A program made the translations under genes and the position numbers. From the NCBI GenBank assembly GCA_964450715.1, contig CAYVFC010000015.1, positions 23,656 through 87,655 on the forward strand: 64,000 bases of DNA, written 5' to 3'. The number at the start of each line of letters is the position of its first letter. The first letter of the stretch is position 1. This DNA is from CAYVFC01 sp964450715 (lineage in GTDB: Bacteria > Myxococcota_A > Polyangia > Polyangiales > JAFGIB01). The notes under the pieces are model-generated. The model made no database searches. It saw only the letters and a list, made by a program, of their open reading frames with translations, and was not told the origin of the DNA. Of the stretch, positions 8,829 through 18,040 are shown piece by piece.

Positions 8829-10409
8829 CTATACCGCCGGCTCGGGCATGCGCCCCACGGTATACAGCGCCTCGGTGATATCGTTGTCGCGAGCGGCGTC
8901 CGGCTCGGCTTGGGGCAGAATGTCGAGGTTCTGCCGGCCCTCCGCAAGCAGCATCCGCACCGCGTTCTGGGCGATGGCCAGGGCCGCCACGGCGCTGCCC
9001 TCGGCCCGCCGCATGGAGGCCGACGCGGCCTGCAGCGCCATGTGCGCCCGCGCCAGCCTATGCAATACCAGCTGCTTCTTGACCGCCTTGACGCCGAACT
9101 GGCTCCTTACTTCCTGCAGGCACTGCTCCAGCCGCCCATCGACCTCGTCCCACTCCCGACAGGCGTCGGCCAGCAGCGGCTCCCGGCTTTCGATTCCCCG
9201 GTGCACGCAACGGTACGGATCCGGCTTGGGCAGCGAGAGCAACCAGGCGCCGACGTGAACCAGCACCACGTCGTTGGCCCCCTCGAAGATGCGGGTCACG
9301 CGGCAGTCTCGCAGCGGCTTGTCCACGCCCACGTCGGTGAGCACACCTAACGCGCCGTGGAGCTGGATAGATCGGTCACAGACGTCAAAGGCGCCATCGC
9401 TGCAGAACACCTTGGTAACCGCGGAGAGCGTATCGATGGACTGACCCCGCGCCTCGACCTCCCCGGTGTTCTCCACCATAGCCTCCATGGCCCAGAGGCG
9501 CGAGGCCATGGAGGCCACGTGCGCGCGCGAGGCTCCGAATTGGCCGATGGCGCGGCCGAACTGCCTGCGGGTGGTGACGTGCGCCAGCGCGGCGTTCATG
9601 GCGTTTCGCGCCGCGCCCACGCATCCGGAGGCCAACACGGTGCGGCCCCAGGTCAGCGCGTGCATGGCGTAGGCCATGCCCTGGCCCGGCGCACCGAGCA
9701 CGTTCCGCATGGGAACCACCGCGCCGTCGAAGTGCATGGTCACGGTGGAGCTGCTGCGCAGGCCCACCTTGTGCTCCTCGGCGCCGACCTGCACGCCGGG
9801 GGTATCGCGGGGTACGCAGATCAGGCAGTGCGAGCGCGCGCCGCCCAGCTCCGGGCTGCGCGCCAGCACGGTGTACAGGCCGGCAAAACCGCCGTTGGTC
9901 ACGTAGTTCTTCTCGCCGTCCAGCCTCACGCCGTCCGGTACCGGCGAGGCCGTGGTGCGGATGGACATCAGATCCGAGCCGGCGCCGGTCTCGGTAGCGG
10001 CGAACGATCCCACGCACTCGCCAGAGGCCAGTTTGGGCAGCCACGCCTGCTGCAGGGCCGGATCCCCGTAGGCCACCAGGCCCCGGATGCCGAGCCCGTT
10101 ATGCAGCCCCACGGTGGTGGCGAATCCGCCGTCGCACTCCGCGAGCACGCTGACCACCTTACATACCTGTCCCAGCCGCAGCCCGAGACCGCCGTACTTT
10201 TCGTTTATCGAAAGACCGAACAGCCCGGCCTGCTTGGCGGCCTCCAGCACGGACGGCGGCAGGCTGGCATCGCGGTCGAAAGCGATGGGATCGACCTCGC
10301 GCTGCACAAAACGGCGCGCTTGGTCCAGTACCAGGGCGAGTACCGAGGGTTCGTTGCTGCCTTCGCCCGCGTCGATGGCTCGATCCGCGCTAGTTGCTAG
10401 CGGATTCAT
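8829..10409 (-). CDS. Acyl-CoA dehydrogenase with C-terminal extension
   Basis: The 526-residue flavoenzyme has the standard N-terminal helical, middle beta and C-terminal helical domains through about residue 390. Landmarks are SFAATETGAGSD, YVTNGGFAGLY and IFEGANDVVLVH, which holds the catalytic-base Glu. The remaining 130 or so residues are an extra helical segment, as in VLCAD/ACAD9-like enzymes. It would introduce a double bond into an acyl thioester using FAD. Its ATG overlaps the end of the ACP gene by 20 bp, suggesting coupled translation and an ACP-linked rather than CoA-linked substrate (inference). Confidence 0.88.
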   Translation of the reverse strand: MNPLATSADRAIDAGEGSNEPSVLALVLDQARRFVQREVDPIAFDRDASLPPSVLEAAKQAGLFGLSINEKYGGLGLRLGQVCKVVSVLAECDGGFATTVGLHNGLGIRGLVAYGDPALQQAWLPKLASGECVGSFAATETGAGSDLMSIRTTASPVPDGVRLDGEKNYVTNGGFAGLYTVLARSPELGGARSHCLICVPRDTPGVQVGAEEHKVGLRSSSTVTMHFDGAVVPMRNVLGAPGQGMAYAMHALTWGRTVLASGCVGAARNAMNAALAHVTTRRQFGRAIGQFGASRAHVASMASRLWAMEAMVENTGEVEARGQSIDTLSAVTKVFCSDGAFDVCDRSIQLHGALGVLTDVGVDKPLRDCRVTRIFEGANDVVLVHVGAWLLSLPKPDPYRCVHRGIESREPLLADACREWDEVDGRLEQCLQEVRSQFGVKAVKKQLVLHRLARAHMALQAASASMRRAEGSAVAALAIAQNAVRMLLAEGRQNLDILPQAEPDAARDNDITEALYTVGRMPEPAV

Positions 10410-10689
10410 CTGGTTTCTGCTCGTTCCAGTTCCGCTCGATGAAATCGAAGGCGTCCTGCAGGGTGGTGATCCCCATGGCCGCTTCCATTTCCAGGTCGAG
10501 CTTGAACTCCTCGCTGACCGTGGACAGCAGCTCCAGGCTGCAAAGCGAATCCATACCCAGATCTTCCCTCAGGCGGTCGGAGGGACGGATGGTGCTGGGA
10601 TCATCCATCTCCATGATCTCGGCGATCAGCTCCACGATCCGTTCACGCCTTTTCAACTGGCCGTTGGTCAGCCCTACTTCCGATCCCAT
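10390..10689 (-). CDS. Acyl carrier protein
   Basis: The start is the ATG at 10689 with GGAGG 5 nt upstream, giving 99 residues. The phosphopantetheine site appears as LREDLGMDSLCSLELL, where the Ser of DSL carries the prosthetic group. The acidic helices match the ACP fold. It is the first gene of a minus-strand ACP, acyl-CoA dehydrogenase, radical SAM set. No other fatty-acid synthase genes are nearby, so it is a dedicated, non-housekeeping ACP. Confidence 0.88.
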   Translation of the reverse strand: MGSEVGLTNGQLKRRERIVELIAEIMEMDDPSTIRPSDRLREDLGMDSLCSLELLSTVSEEFKLDLEMEAAMGITTLQDAFDFIERNWNEQKPDESASN

Positions 10690-10771
10690 CGTTCCTCCGT
10701 ATGCTCTCTTTGCCGCTGGCCCGACATATGGCCAACTGGGTACCGTACACGACCCGGGGCTCACCGTCTAG

Positions 10772-10935
10772 AGAGAGCCGATCCGCCTACCGAGCGAGCG
10801 GATCTCGGAGCGCGGTTGCCGCGGCAGCAAGAACGCCCGAGGAGGAATATCTGGAGATATTTCGACGAGGGCGGACGCCGCAGACGTGGCGGCCCCGCCC
10901 GAGAGGCGCCGCGAGCTTAAGCGGTTTGGCTCTCT
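10772..10935. repeat. Long palindromic repeat, copy A
   Basis: Outer arms at 10772-10786 and 10921-10935 match at 13 of 15 positions. The centre holds a short stem, GAATATCT at 10845-10852 against AGATATTTC at 10855-10863. The stem has purine-rich GAGGAG on its left and GACGAGG on its right, the layout shared with copies B, C2, D and E. It lies in the divergent gap between the ACP gene and the TSP3 gene. Confidence 0.75.
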
Positions 10936-10944
10936 ACCTGTACA

Positions 10945-11060
10945 GCAGCCCGGAAGCAAGGGTCGAGAGCCCGAAAAACAGGCGGTTCCACGCCTTTCCG
11001 CGCACCTGGACGAGGAATATCTGGAGAATCGCGACGCAGCCGAAAACGCGATCGCACCCG
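10945..11060. repeat. Probable degenerate second copy of the long palindromic repeat
   Basis: GACGAGGAATATCTGGAG at 11009-11026 nearly repeats the core of copy A, and GCGACGCAGCCG follows as in copy B. The right half of the central stem is lost. Boundaries are approximate. The rest of the gap to 11293 has no gene; AAAGGAGG lies at 11246-11253. Confidence 0.5.
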
Positions 11061-11293
11061 TATCCATTTCCGGACCGTCGCGGGCCATGGGGGCAGCGGC
11101 CAGACCGAGGCATCGGGAGCAGCAACGAGGTAGAAAGTCGCGTAACAAACCGGCAAAATGGGTCGGACGACCGCGCGTGGCGCACGAGCATGGCCCCAAA
11201 GGGATACGTTCCGCACGGCGGTCGAGAGGGTCTGTACGCTTTATTAAAGGAGGTCTGCTCACGGGCAGGCCTGTCCACGGAAGGGCCGAGACC

Positions 11294-14200
11294 ATGAATA
11301 GCAAGATCTTAGCTTCGGCTGCCCTACTGACTCTGCTCCTACCAGCGGCGGCGCTGGCCGAGGGTACCGCTCAGCTCGGGGCGAACCAGGATGTCCACGA
11401 GAGCACCCGCATCGATGTGGACATTCTGGAGGTCGGAGAGGTGATCAACATCTCGGTGGGAGACGACGGCGTATCCGACTCGGCCGGGATCGAGGTGCGC
11501 GTCTTCGACCCGTCCAACAACGAGGTTGCCGGCTCACCCTTCACGGTGCAGAACGGGACGCCGGGCTGGCTGGACACGCCCGACGTGGTGCCGGTTCTGG
11601 GCGAGATCACCAACCCCTTGCAGATCACGGCGGCGGAAACCGGCACCTACCGCATCGAGCTCGCCAACCTGGCAACCTTCGACAACAGCATCGACGCGGT
11701 CATCGATCCGCTAGACATCACCGTTACCGCGGATGCCGACGCGGTGACCGATCCCGGCATCGACCCGGCCAACCCTCCGGGTGGCTTCGGGCGGGTGCAC
11801 TCCACGCGCTGGCAGATGAACGCCCACAACTTCAGCCAGAGCGCGGCCACCGATGCCGAGTTCTACGTGCTGGTGCCCACCGGTCCCGGCTCGGACTTCA
11901 CCTGGCTGCTGCAGTTCAACGGGCTGGCCGGCTACTACTATTACGTCACCGGCAACGACATCGGGCTGCCGCCGCCCGACTCGGGCTTTTCCGAGGACCA
12001 GAACCTGGTGGCCGGCCCGCCGGTCCCGCTCTACGACATCTACCTCAACGTCCCGGAGGTGGCGCAAGGGGGAGATGCCACCCCCACTCTGGAAGGGTTC
12101 GGGTTGGACGGTCCCAACTCGCTCTGTACCTGCGCGCTGGCCGGCCTGGATTCCACCTTCAACTTCGACTCGGATGTCGACGGCGTCTTCGAGATCGTGG
12201 TCGATCTGGACGACGACGGCGAGTTCGACCCGGCGGCAGGAGATCTCTTGCTCAAGGGTAACGCCCAGGCGGGATCGAACAGCGTGACCTGGGACGGGCT
12301 GGACCCGGACGGCTCTCCGGTAGCGGCCGGGCAATACGACGCGCAGCTGTCGGTGCGGCTGGGGGAGTTCCACTTCGTCGGTCACGACATCGAGACCTCG
12401 CGGCCGGGCCTGCGCATCTTCGGGCTGGATCCGCCCGAGCCGGCCACGGTCCCGGCACCGGCCGACATGTTCTGGAACGACTCGCGCATCAACACCACGC
12501 TGACCTCGGACGCGAGCTTTACCACCGACCCGGGCGGCCCGGTTCCCGCCGACCAGAAGAGCGTTCCCGAGTCTACCCTCTCCACGGGCGGATTGAGCAG
12601 CGGGTTGTACGCGGACGCGGCCGAGTGCGGGGTCAATGCCCACTGCTGGGGCAACTTCGAGGGCGGCGACCCGCGCAGCCCGGGCAACTACCGCTACATC
12701 GACACCTACGTCTTCTTCACCGAGGCCGTGCAGACCACCATCGCCTGCGTGGACGGCGCCGACGAGGACAACGACAGCGACGGCCTGAGCAACCTGGAAG
12801 AGTGCGGCGGGGCCAACCCGACCGATCCCAACCTGGCCGACACGGACGGCGACGGCATCCCGGACGGCGTCGAGGACGCGAACGGCAACGGAGTGGTGGA
12901 CGCGGGCGAGACCGACCCCAATAGCGCGGATACGGATGAAGACGGTATACCCGACGGAGTCGAAGACGCCGACCAGGACGGAGAGCTGGACGCGGGCGAG
13001 ACCGACCCCACCAGCGCCGATACCGATAACGACGGCATACCCGACGGCGTCGAGGACGCGGACCAGGACGGAGAGCTGGACGCGGGCGAGACCGATCCCA
13101 CCAGCGCCGATACCGATAACGACGGCATACCCGACGGCGTCGAGGACGCCGACCAGGACGGAAAGGTAGACCGGGGCGAGACCGACCCCCGGAACGCCGA
13201 CTCGGACGACGACGGATTGCCGGACGGGCTCGAGGACGCAAACCGGAACGGAGTGGTAGACGAGGGCGAGACCGATCCCACCAGCTCGGATACCGATGAA
13301 GACGGCATACCCGACGGCGTCGAGGATGCCGACGGGGATGGCGAGGTGGGTCCGGGAGAGACCGATCCGGCAAACGACGATTCCGACTCCGACGGCATAC
13401 CCGACGGCGTCGAGGACGCCAACAGGAACGGGGTGGTGGACGGCTCAGAGACCGACCCCACCAACGCGGATACCGATGGCGACGGCATACCCGATGGCGT
13501 AGAGGATAGGGACGGGGACGGCGCGGTGGGCTCCGGAGAGACCGACCCCAGGCTGGCCGACACCGACGGCGACGGCCTGCCGGACGGGGTCGAGGATGCA
13601 AACCGCGACGGCGTACTGGATACTGGAGAGACCGACCCCACCAATAGCGACTCGGACGGCGACGGGCTCGCGGACGGGTTGGAGGACGCGAACCGCAACG
13701 GAGCGGTCGATCCCGGGGAGACTGATCCCATCGATATCGACAGCGATGACGACGGCCTGCGGGACGGCCAGGAGGACGCCAACGCAAACGGCGCCGTGGA
13801 CGAGGGCGAGACCGATCCCACCGTCCGCGACATGGACGGCGACGGCCTGCCGGACGGCATCGAGAAGGGGGTGGATGCCTACGGCCAGCCGATAGCGAAC
13901 GCCTCGCTCACCGATCCCCTGCGGGCCGACAGCGACGGCGACGGCCTCAAGGACGGCGAGGAGGACGCCGATGGAAACGGTGTCCGGGATGCGGGTGAAA
14001 CCGATCCCAACGACGATGACTCGGACGACGACGGGCTGCTGGACGGGGTGGAGCTGGGCCGCAACGCCGACGGCAGCGAGATAAACGGAGCAAACCAGAC
14101 CAGTCCGCTGGATCCGGACAGCGACGGTGACGGCATCATGGACGGTACCGAGGACGCGAACAAGAACGGGCGCCTGGATACCGGCGAGGAGACCGACCCG

Positions 14201-14551
14201 AACGCGACCGATACGGACGGAGACGAGCTTCCCGACGGGGAGGAGGACCGGAACAAGAACGGAGTGGTAGACCGGGGCGAGACCGATCCGCGCAAGCTGG
14301 ACACGGACGGGGGCGGAGAGCCCGACGGCGTCGAGGTCAATATCACCGGGCACGATCCGTTGGACCCGAGCGACGACCGCTCCCCCGAGGTCGCGCTGTA
14401 CGGAGGCGGCTGCTCGTGCCGGGCGGGCGGCGGTGACGGCGACGGGGGCAGCGGCTGGGCCGGGGCGCTGGCGCTCGCCCTGCTCTTCGGGCTCGCGCGG
14501 AGGCGATCGGCTACCCGCTCGGCCGGCAAGGCGAAAGGGAGGCGCGCATGA
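11294..14551 (+). CDS. Secreted thrombospondin type 3 repeat protein with MYXO-CTERM-like anchor
   Basis: The ATG at 11294 starts a clear signal peptide (residues 1-22, ending ALAEG), giving 1085 residues; the longer upstream reading crosses the repeat region and is rejected. Residues about 23-485 are beta-rich and acidic. Residues about 490-1035 are tandem acidic units of roughly 30 residues built around DTDGDGIPDGVEDA, the calcium-binding thrombospondin type 3 pattern. The C-terminus has a CSC motif near residue 1040, a Gly-rich spacer, a hydrophobic helix and Arg-rich RRRS, matching the MYXO-CTERM sorting-signal plan. It is probably displayed on the cell surface. The OmpA-like gene overlaps its stop by 4 bp. 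Confidence 0.88.
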   Translation: MNSKILASAALLTLLLPAAALAEGTAQLGANQDVHESTRIDVDILEVGEVINISVGDDGVSDSAGIEVRVFDPSNNEVAGSPFTVQNGTPGWLDTPDVVPVLGEITNPLQITAAETGTYRIELANLATFDNSIDAVIDPLDITVTADADAVTDPGIDPANPPGGFGRVHSTRWQMNAHNFSQSAATDAEFYVLVPTGPGSDFTWLLQFNGLAGYYYYVTGNDIGLPPPDSGFSEDQNLVAGPPVPLYDIYLNVPEVAQGGDATPTLEGFGLDGPNSLCTCALAGLDSTFNFDSDVDGVFEIVVDLDDDGEFDPAAGDLLLKGNAQAGSNSVTWDGLDPDGSPVAAGQYDAQLSVRLGEFHFVGHDIETSRPGLRIFGLDPPEPATVPAPADMFWNDSRINTTLTSDASFTTDPGGPVPADQKSVPESTLSTGGLSSGLYADAAECGVNAHCWGNFEGGDPRSPGNYRYIDTYVFFTEAVQTTIACVDGADEDNDSDGLSNLEECGGANPTDPNLADTDGDGIPDGVEDANGNGVVDAGETDPNSADTDEDGIPDGVEDADQDGELDAGETDPTSADTDNDGIPDGVEDADQDGELDAGETDPTSADTDNDGIPDGVEDADQDGKVDRGETDPRNADSDDDGLPDGLEDANRNGVVDEGETDPTSSDTDEDGIPDGVEDADGDGEVGPGETDPANDDSDSDGIPDGVEDANRNGVVDGSETDPTNADTDGDGIPDGVEDRDGDGAVGSGETDPRLADTDGDGLPDGVEDANRDGVLDTGETDPTNSDSDGDGLADGLEDANRNGAVDPGETDPIDIDSDDDGLRDGQEDANANGAVDEGETDPTVRDMDGDGLPDGIEKGVDAYGQPIANASLTDPLRADSDGDGLKDGEEDADGNGVRDAGETDPNDDDSDDDGLLDGVELGRNADGSEINGANQTSPLDPDSDGDGIMDGTEDANKNGRLDTGEETDPNATDTDGDELPDGEEDRNKNGVVDRGETDPRKLDTDGGGEPDGVEVNITGHDPLDPSDDRSPEVALYGGGCSCRAGGGDGDGGSGWAGALALALLFGLARRRSATRSAGKAKGRRA
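12970..13149 (+). repeat. Near-identical 90-bp tandem units inside the TSP3 gene
   Basis: Two consecutive 90-bp units (12970-13059 and 13060-13149) are almost identical at the DNA level, including synonymous sites; other units are clearly diverged. The period equals 30 codons, so unit gain or loss keeps the frame. This indicates recent tandem duplication within the older TSP3 array (about 12760-14390). Confidence 0.85.
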
Positions 14552-16485
14552 ACCGCCTATTCCCGCTCGTCCTGGCCCTGCTCTTTCTATCCTCTTCGCG
14601 CGTCCTAGCCCAAGGGGCGTCCATCGAGTTCCCGGTGGCCAACTTCCGGCCGCCGGCCACGGCGCGGGGTTACTGGGTTACCGAGAACGGCACTCTGCTC
14701 GGCCACCTCTCGCCCGCGGTTCAGATCCTGGGCAACTATGCGCACAAGCCGCTGCAGCTGGTCGATACCGAGACCGACAATGTGCGCTCCGATATCATCG
14801 GATCCCGGGTCGACCTGGAGCTCGGCCTGGCCATGGGCTTCTTCGAGCACCTGGAGCTAGGCGTGGTGGTCCCCGGGACCGTCCATCAGTCCGGGGACAA
14901 CCTCGCGATCCTGGATCGTCAGGCGGGACTGAGCCTGCAGGGCGGATTCGGGGATATCCGCATTATACCCAAGGTGCGTTTTTTCACCACGCGGGACGAG
15001 GTCACCACCGTGGCCCTGGCGCTTCCCTTTTCGGTCCCCTCGGGGAACCGCGAGTACCTGCTGGGAGACGAGTTCCTCACCTTCTCGCCCACGGCCGTGC
15101 TCTCTTTCCATACCAAGGCGGTGGACATCGCCGCCAACGTCGGGGTGCGGTTGCGACGCGACCAGAGCTTCGCCTTCAGCGCCTCGCAGCAGAGCGTAGC
15201 GGTGGGAAACGAGTACTTCTCCTCGCTGGGCCTCAAGTTCCACGTCTGGCCCGAGGTGATGGACCTGGTGGGAGACGCCTGGTTCTCGACGGCGCTGAAA
15301 GAGCAGGATATCGAGGAGATGCCGGTAGAGGCGATGGGAGGGTTCCGCTTCTATTTCGGCAAGGGGATCTATGCCAATGCCGGAGGCGGAGCCGGGCTTA
15401 CCCGGGGTATCGGGGCGCCGGAGTTCCGGGTGCTGGCCGGTTTCGGCTTCCTGTACGAGGAGGATCCGGATCCGGACGGCGACGGCCTGCGCTACGACGA
15501 CGACCAGTGTCCGCTCGATCCCGAGGACCGCGACCAGTTCGAGGACGAAGACGGCTGCCCGGACCTGGACGACGATAAGGACGGCATCCCCGATCTGGAG
15601 GACGAGTGCCCGCTCAAGCCCGAGGACCGGGACGGTTACGCGGACGAGGATGGGTGCCCGGATTCGGACAACGACGAGGACGGCATCCTGGATTCGCTGG
15701 ACAAGTGCCCGAACGACGCCGAGGACCCCGACCAGTTCGAAGACGAGGACGGCTGCCCGGAGCTCGACAACGACAAGGACGGGCTGGTCGACCGCCTGGA
15801 CAAATGCCGGCTGGAGCCGGAGGACCGGGATAATTTCCAGGACGAGGATGGATGCCCGGATCTGGACAACGACGGGGACGGCATTCCGGATACGGACGAC
15901 AAGTGCCCGCTGGAGCCGGAGGACCGGGATGGTTTCCAGGACGAGGACGGCTGCCCGGACCTGGACAACGACCAGGACGGCATACTCGACCCCGACGACC
16001 AGTGCCCGCTGCAGGCCGAGGTCATCAACGGCCTCAAGGACGAGGACGGCTGCCCGGACAAGAAGGGACCGGTGCAGATCGAGCACGGCAAGATCACCGC
16101 CCCGCCGGTCTTTTTCGCTACCGGCAAGGACGTGATCCTGAAGCGGAGCTTCCCGGTGCTGCAGATGGTGGCGGACACCTTCAGGGACAATCCCTGGGTC
16201 AAGAAGGTGCGCATCGAGGGGCACACCGACAACCGGGGCAGGGACTCGTTCAACATGGACCTGTCGGACCGCCGCGCCCATAGTGTCATGCGCTTCCTGG
16301 TCCAGGCGGGCGTATCGCCCGATCGCCTGCAGGCCCAGGGCTTCGGAGAGACGCAGCCCATCGAGTCCAACAGCACCCGGGCCGGCAGGGCCGCCAACCG
16401 CCGGGTTGAGTTCATCATCGTCGATCCGCCCATGGCCAGGAGCGAGACCTCGGGACCGGTAGAGGCGCTGCTCCCCAATCCCTAG
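14548..16485 (+). CDS. OmpA-family outer membrane protein with TSP3 repeats
   Basis: The 645-residue protein has a signal peptide (1-22) and a beta-strand-rich region to about residue 305 that resembles an outer membrane barrel. About seven TSP3-type linker units with DEDGCPD and DNDKDGL motifs follow (about 306-510). The C-terminal OmpA/MotB domain shows FFATGKDVIL, EGHTDNRG and NRRVEFII, the peptidoglycan-binding signature. It would tether outer membrane to cell wall through a calcium-stiffened spacer. The ATGA overlap with the TSP3-MYXO-CTERM gene indicates one operon, so the two may work on the same surface structure. Confidence 0.92.
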   Translation: MNRLFPLVLALLFLSSSRVLAQGASIEFPVANFRPPATARGYWVTENGTLLGHLSPAVQILGNYAHKPLQLVDTETDNVRSDIIGSRVDLELGLAMGFFEHLELGVVVPGTVHQSGDNLAILDRQAGLSLQGGFGDIRIIPKVRFFTTRDEVTTVALALPFSVPSGNREYLLGDEFLTFSPTAVLSFHTKAVDIAANVGVRLRRDQSFAFSASQQSVAVGNEYFSSLGLKFHVWPEVMDLVGDAWFSTALKEQDIEEMPVEAMGGFRFYFGKGIYANAGGGAGLTRGIGAPEFRVLAGFGFLYEEDPDPDGDGLRYDDDQCPLDPEDRDQFEDEDGCPDLDDDKDGIPDLEDECPLKPEDRDGYADEDGCPDSDNDEDGILDSLDKCPNDAEDPDQFEDEDGCPELDNDKDGLVDRLDKCRLEPEDRDNFQDEDGCPDLDNDGDGIPDTDDKCPLEPEDRDGFQDEDGCPDLDNDQDGILDPDDQCPLQAEVINGLKDEDGCPDKKGPVQIEHGKITAPPVFFATGKDVILKRSFPVLQMVADTFRDNPWVKKVRIEGHTDNRGRDSFNMDLSDRRAHSVMRFLVQAGVSPDRLQAQGFGETQPIESNSTRAGRAANRRVEFIIVDPPMARSETSGPVEALLPNP

Positions 16486-16509
16486 ACGACCGCAACCTTT
16501 CGGGGGCAC

Positions 16510-18036
16510 GTGACCGCATACCAGTGGCTGAGCATAGTGACCTGCGCCGGACATCTGGCGCTGGCCATTCTCAGCGTGCTGCGCAGCGCGCGCAGCCCGC
16601 TGGCGCCGCCGCTCGCCGCGCTCTGCACGGTCATGTTCGGCTGGAACTTCGCCACCCTGGCCCACCAGCTATCGGGTCAGCCCGAGTGGCGCTACCTGGA
16701 CGTGAGCATCTCGCCGTTGACGGCACCGGCGGCACTGCACGTGATCGTGACCTTCGTGGGTGAACGCCGTCGTCTCGGCCGGGTGCTACTGTTGAGCTAC
16801 CTGGTGCTGGGCGGGCTGGGCCTGCTCTCCTTGAGCGCCTTCATCTGGACCTGGGCGCGCGGTTTCGCCGGCTCCATAGGCTGGGCCCTGCTGCACGTCC
16901 TGTTCGTCGTCCCGGTGCTGCTGCTGGGCGTAGGGCTGGTGCTGCGCCACCTGCGCCGCCAGAGCGACGCCGAGGAGCAGATGCGCACCCGGCTGGTGCT
17001 GACCGCGCTGCTGGTAGGCGGCCTGTTCACCACCACCGAGCTCTGGGCCGACATGGGGCTGCAGGTGCCGCGGCTGGGCAATGTCGCCTCGCTCTGCATC
17101 ACCGGCCTGCTGGCCCTGGTGGCGCTGCGCTTTCGCCTCTTCGACCGCGACCTCTCCGTTCTTTGGGCCATCTACGCGCTGGTGCTGGCATCGGCCGCGG
17201 TAGTGGCCTACCTGGCGGTCTTTCGCGCCCTGGCCGCCAGCAGCGCGGTGCTGGCCGTGGCCACCATCACCATCACCTTCATCCTGCTCGCCATTGTCCG
17301 GCAGAACGTGTCGGCCGTGGCCGACCAGCGCGCCCGCATCGAGCGTCTCGCCGTGCTGGGAAAGCTCTCCGCGCAGATGGCCCACGACCTCAAGAATCCG
17401 CTGGCCGCCCTCAAGGGGGCCGCCCAGTTCCTGAGCGAGGAACGCGCCCAGGGCCGTTCCATCGATGGGCAGGAACAGTTCCTCGGACTGATGGTGGAAG
17501 AGATCGACCGGCTCGCCCGACTGGTGGACAAGTACCGCCGTCTGGGCAAGCTCGAGCCCGCCCTTACGGATACGGATATCAATGAGATGATACGCTCCGT
17601 GATCTCGTTGCAGCGTTTCGGCTCGTCGCCGTCGGTCGAGCTCAAGACCGAGCTCGCCGAGAGCCTTCCCCCCTGCCCGGTCGATCCCGACCTGGTCTGC
17701 ACGGCGCTCGATAACCTGGTGGCCAACGCGCTGCAGGCCATGCCGCAGGGCGGTACGGTGACCATCCGCAGCGAGCTATCCCACGACCCGGCCCAGGGCG
17801 AATGCGTGCTGGTGACGGTGGCGGACACGGGCAGCGGCATGAACGCCCGCCAGATGGAGAGGGCCTTCGACGAGTTCTTCACCACCCGGGCGCAGGGCAG
17901 TGGGCTCGGGCTTGCCTTCGTGCGCCAGGTGGCCGAGGCTCATGGAGGAAGGGTCAACCTCACCAGCCGCGAGGGCGAGGGTACCCAGGTGTGCCTCTGC
18001 TTTTTCACCTCGCGCGAAAGGATCGAAAGGGGATAG
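16510..18036 (+). CDS. Membrane-bound sensor histidine kinase (NtrB-like)
   Basis: A GTG start gives 508 residues. About seven or eight hydrophobic helices fill residues 1-265. The dimerisation domain has MAHDLKNPLAALKG with the phosphoacceptor His near residue 292. The ATPase domain shows NLVANALQAM (N box), DTGSGMN and GSGLGLAFVRQVAEAHGG. This layout resembles PrsK/NtrB-type kinases that drive sigma54 regulators. The response regulator begins 4 bp downstream. Confidence 0.92.
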   Translation: MTAYQWLSIVTCAGHLALAILSVLRSARSPLAPPLAALCTVMFGWNFATLAHQLSGQPEWRYLDVSISPLTAPAALHVIVTFVGERRRLGRVLLLSYLVLGGLGLLSLSAFIWTWARGFAGSIGWALLHVLFVVPVLLLGVGLVLRHLRRQSDAEEQMRTRLVLTALLVGGLFTTTELWADMGLQVPRLGNVASLCITGLLALVALRFRLFDRDLSVLWAIYALVLASAAVVAYLAVFRALAASSAVLAVATITITFILLAIVRQNVSAVADQRARIERLAVLGKLSAQMAHDLKNPLAALKGAAQFLSEERAQGRSIDGQEQFLGLMVEEIDRLARLVDKYRRLGKLEPALTDTDINEMIRSVISLQRFGSSPSVELKTELAESLPPCPVDPDLVCTALDNLVANALQAMPQGGTVTIRSELSHDPAQGECVLVTVADTGSGMNARQMERAFDEFFTTRAQGSGLGLAFVRQVAEAHGGRVNLTSREGEGTQVCLCFFTSRERIERG

Positions 18037-18040
18037 CGAC

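Noticed and set aside
10886..11293. N-terminal extension of the TSP3 protein by 136 residues
   Set aside because: It crosses palindrome A and a decayed copy and is basic and low-quality; a proper signal peptide starts at 11294.
12760..14390. Possible CRISPR array from regular repeats
   Set aside because: The period is 87-90 bp, in frame, and encodes TSP3 units; there are no unique spacers and no cas genes.
12706..14529. Long minus-strand frames opposite the TSP3 array, rich in Ser/Pro
   Set aside because: They are mirror products of the repetitive plus-strand codons.
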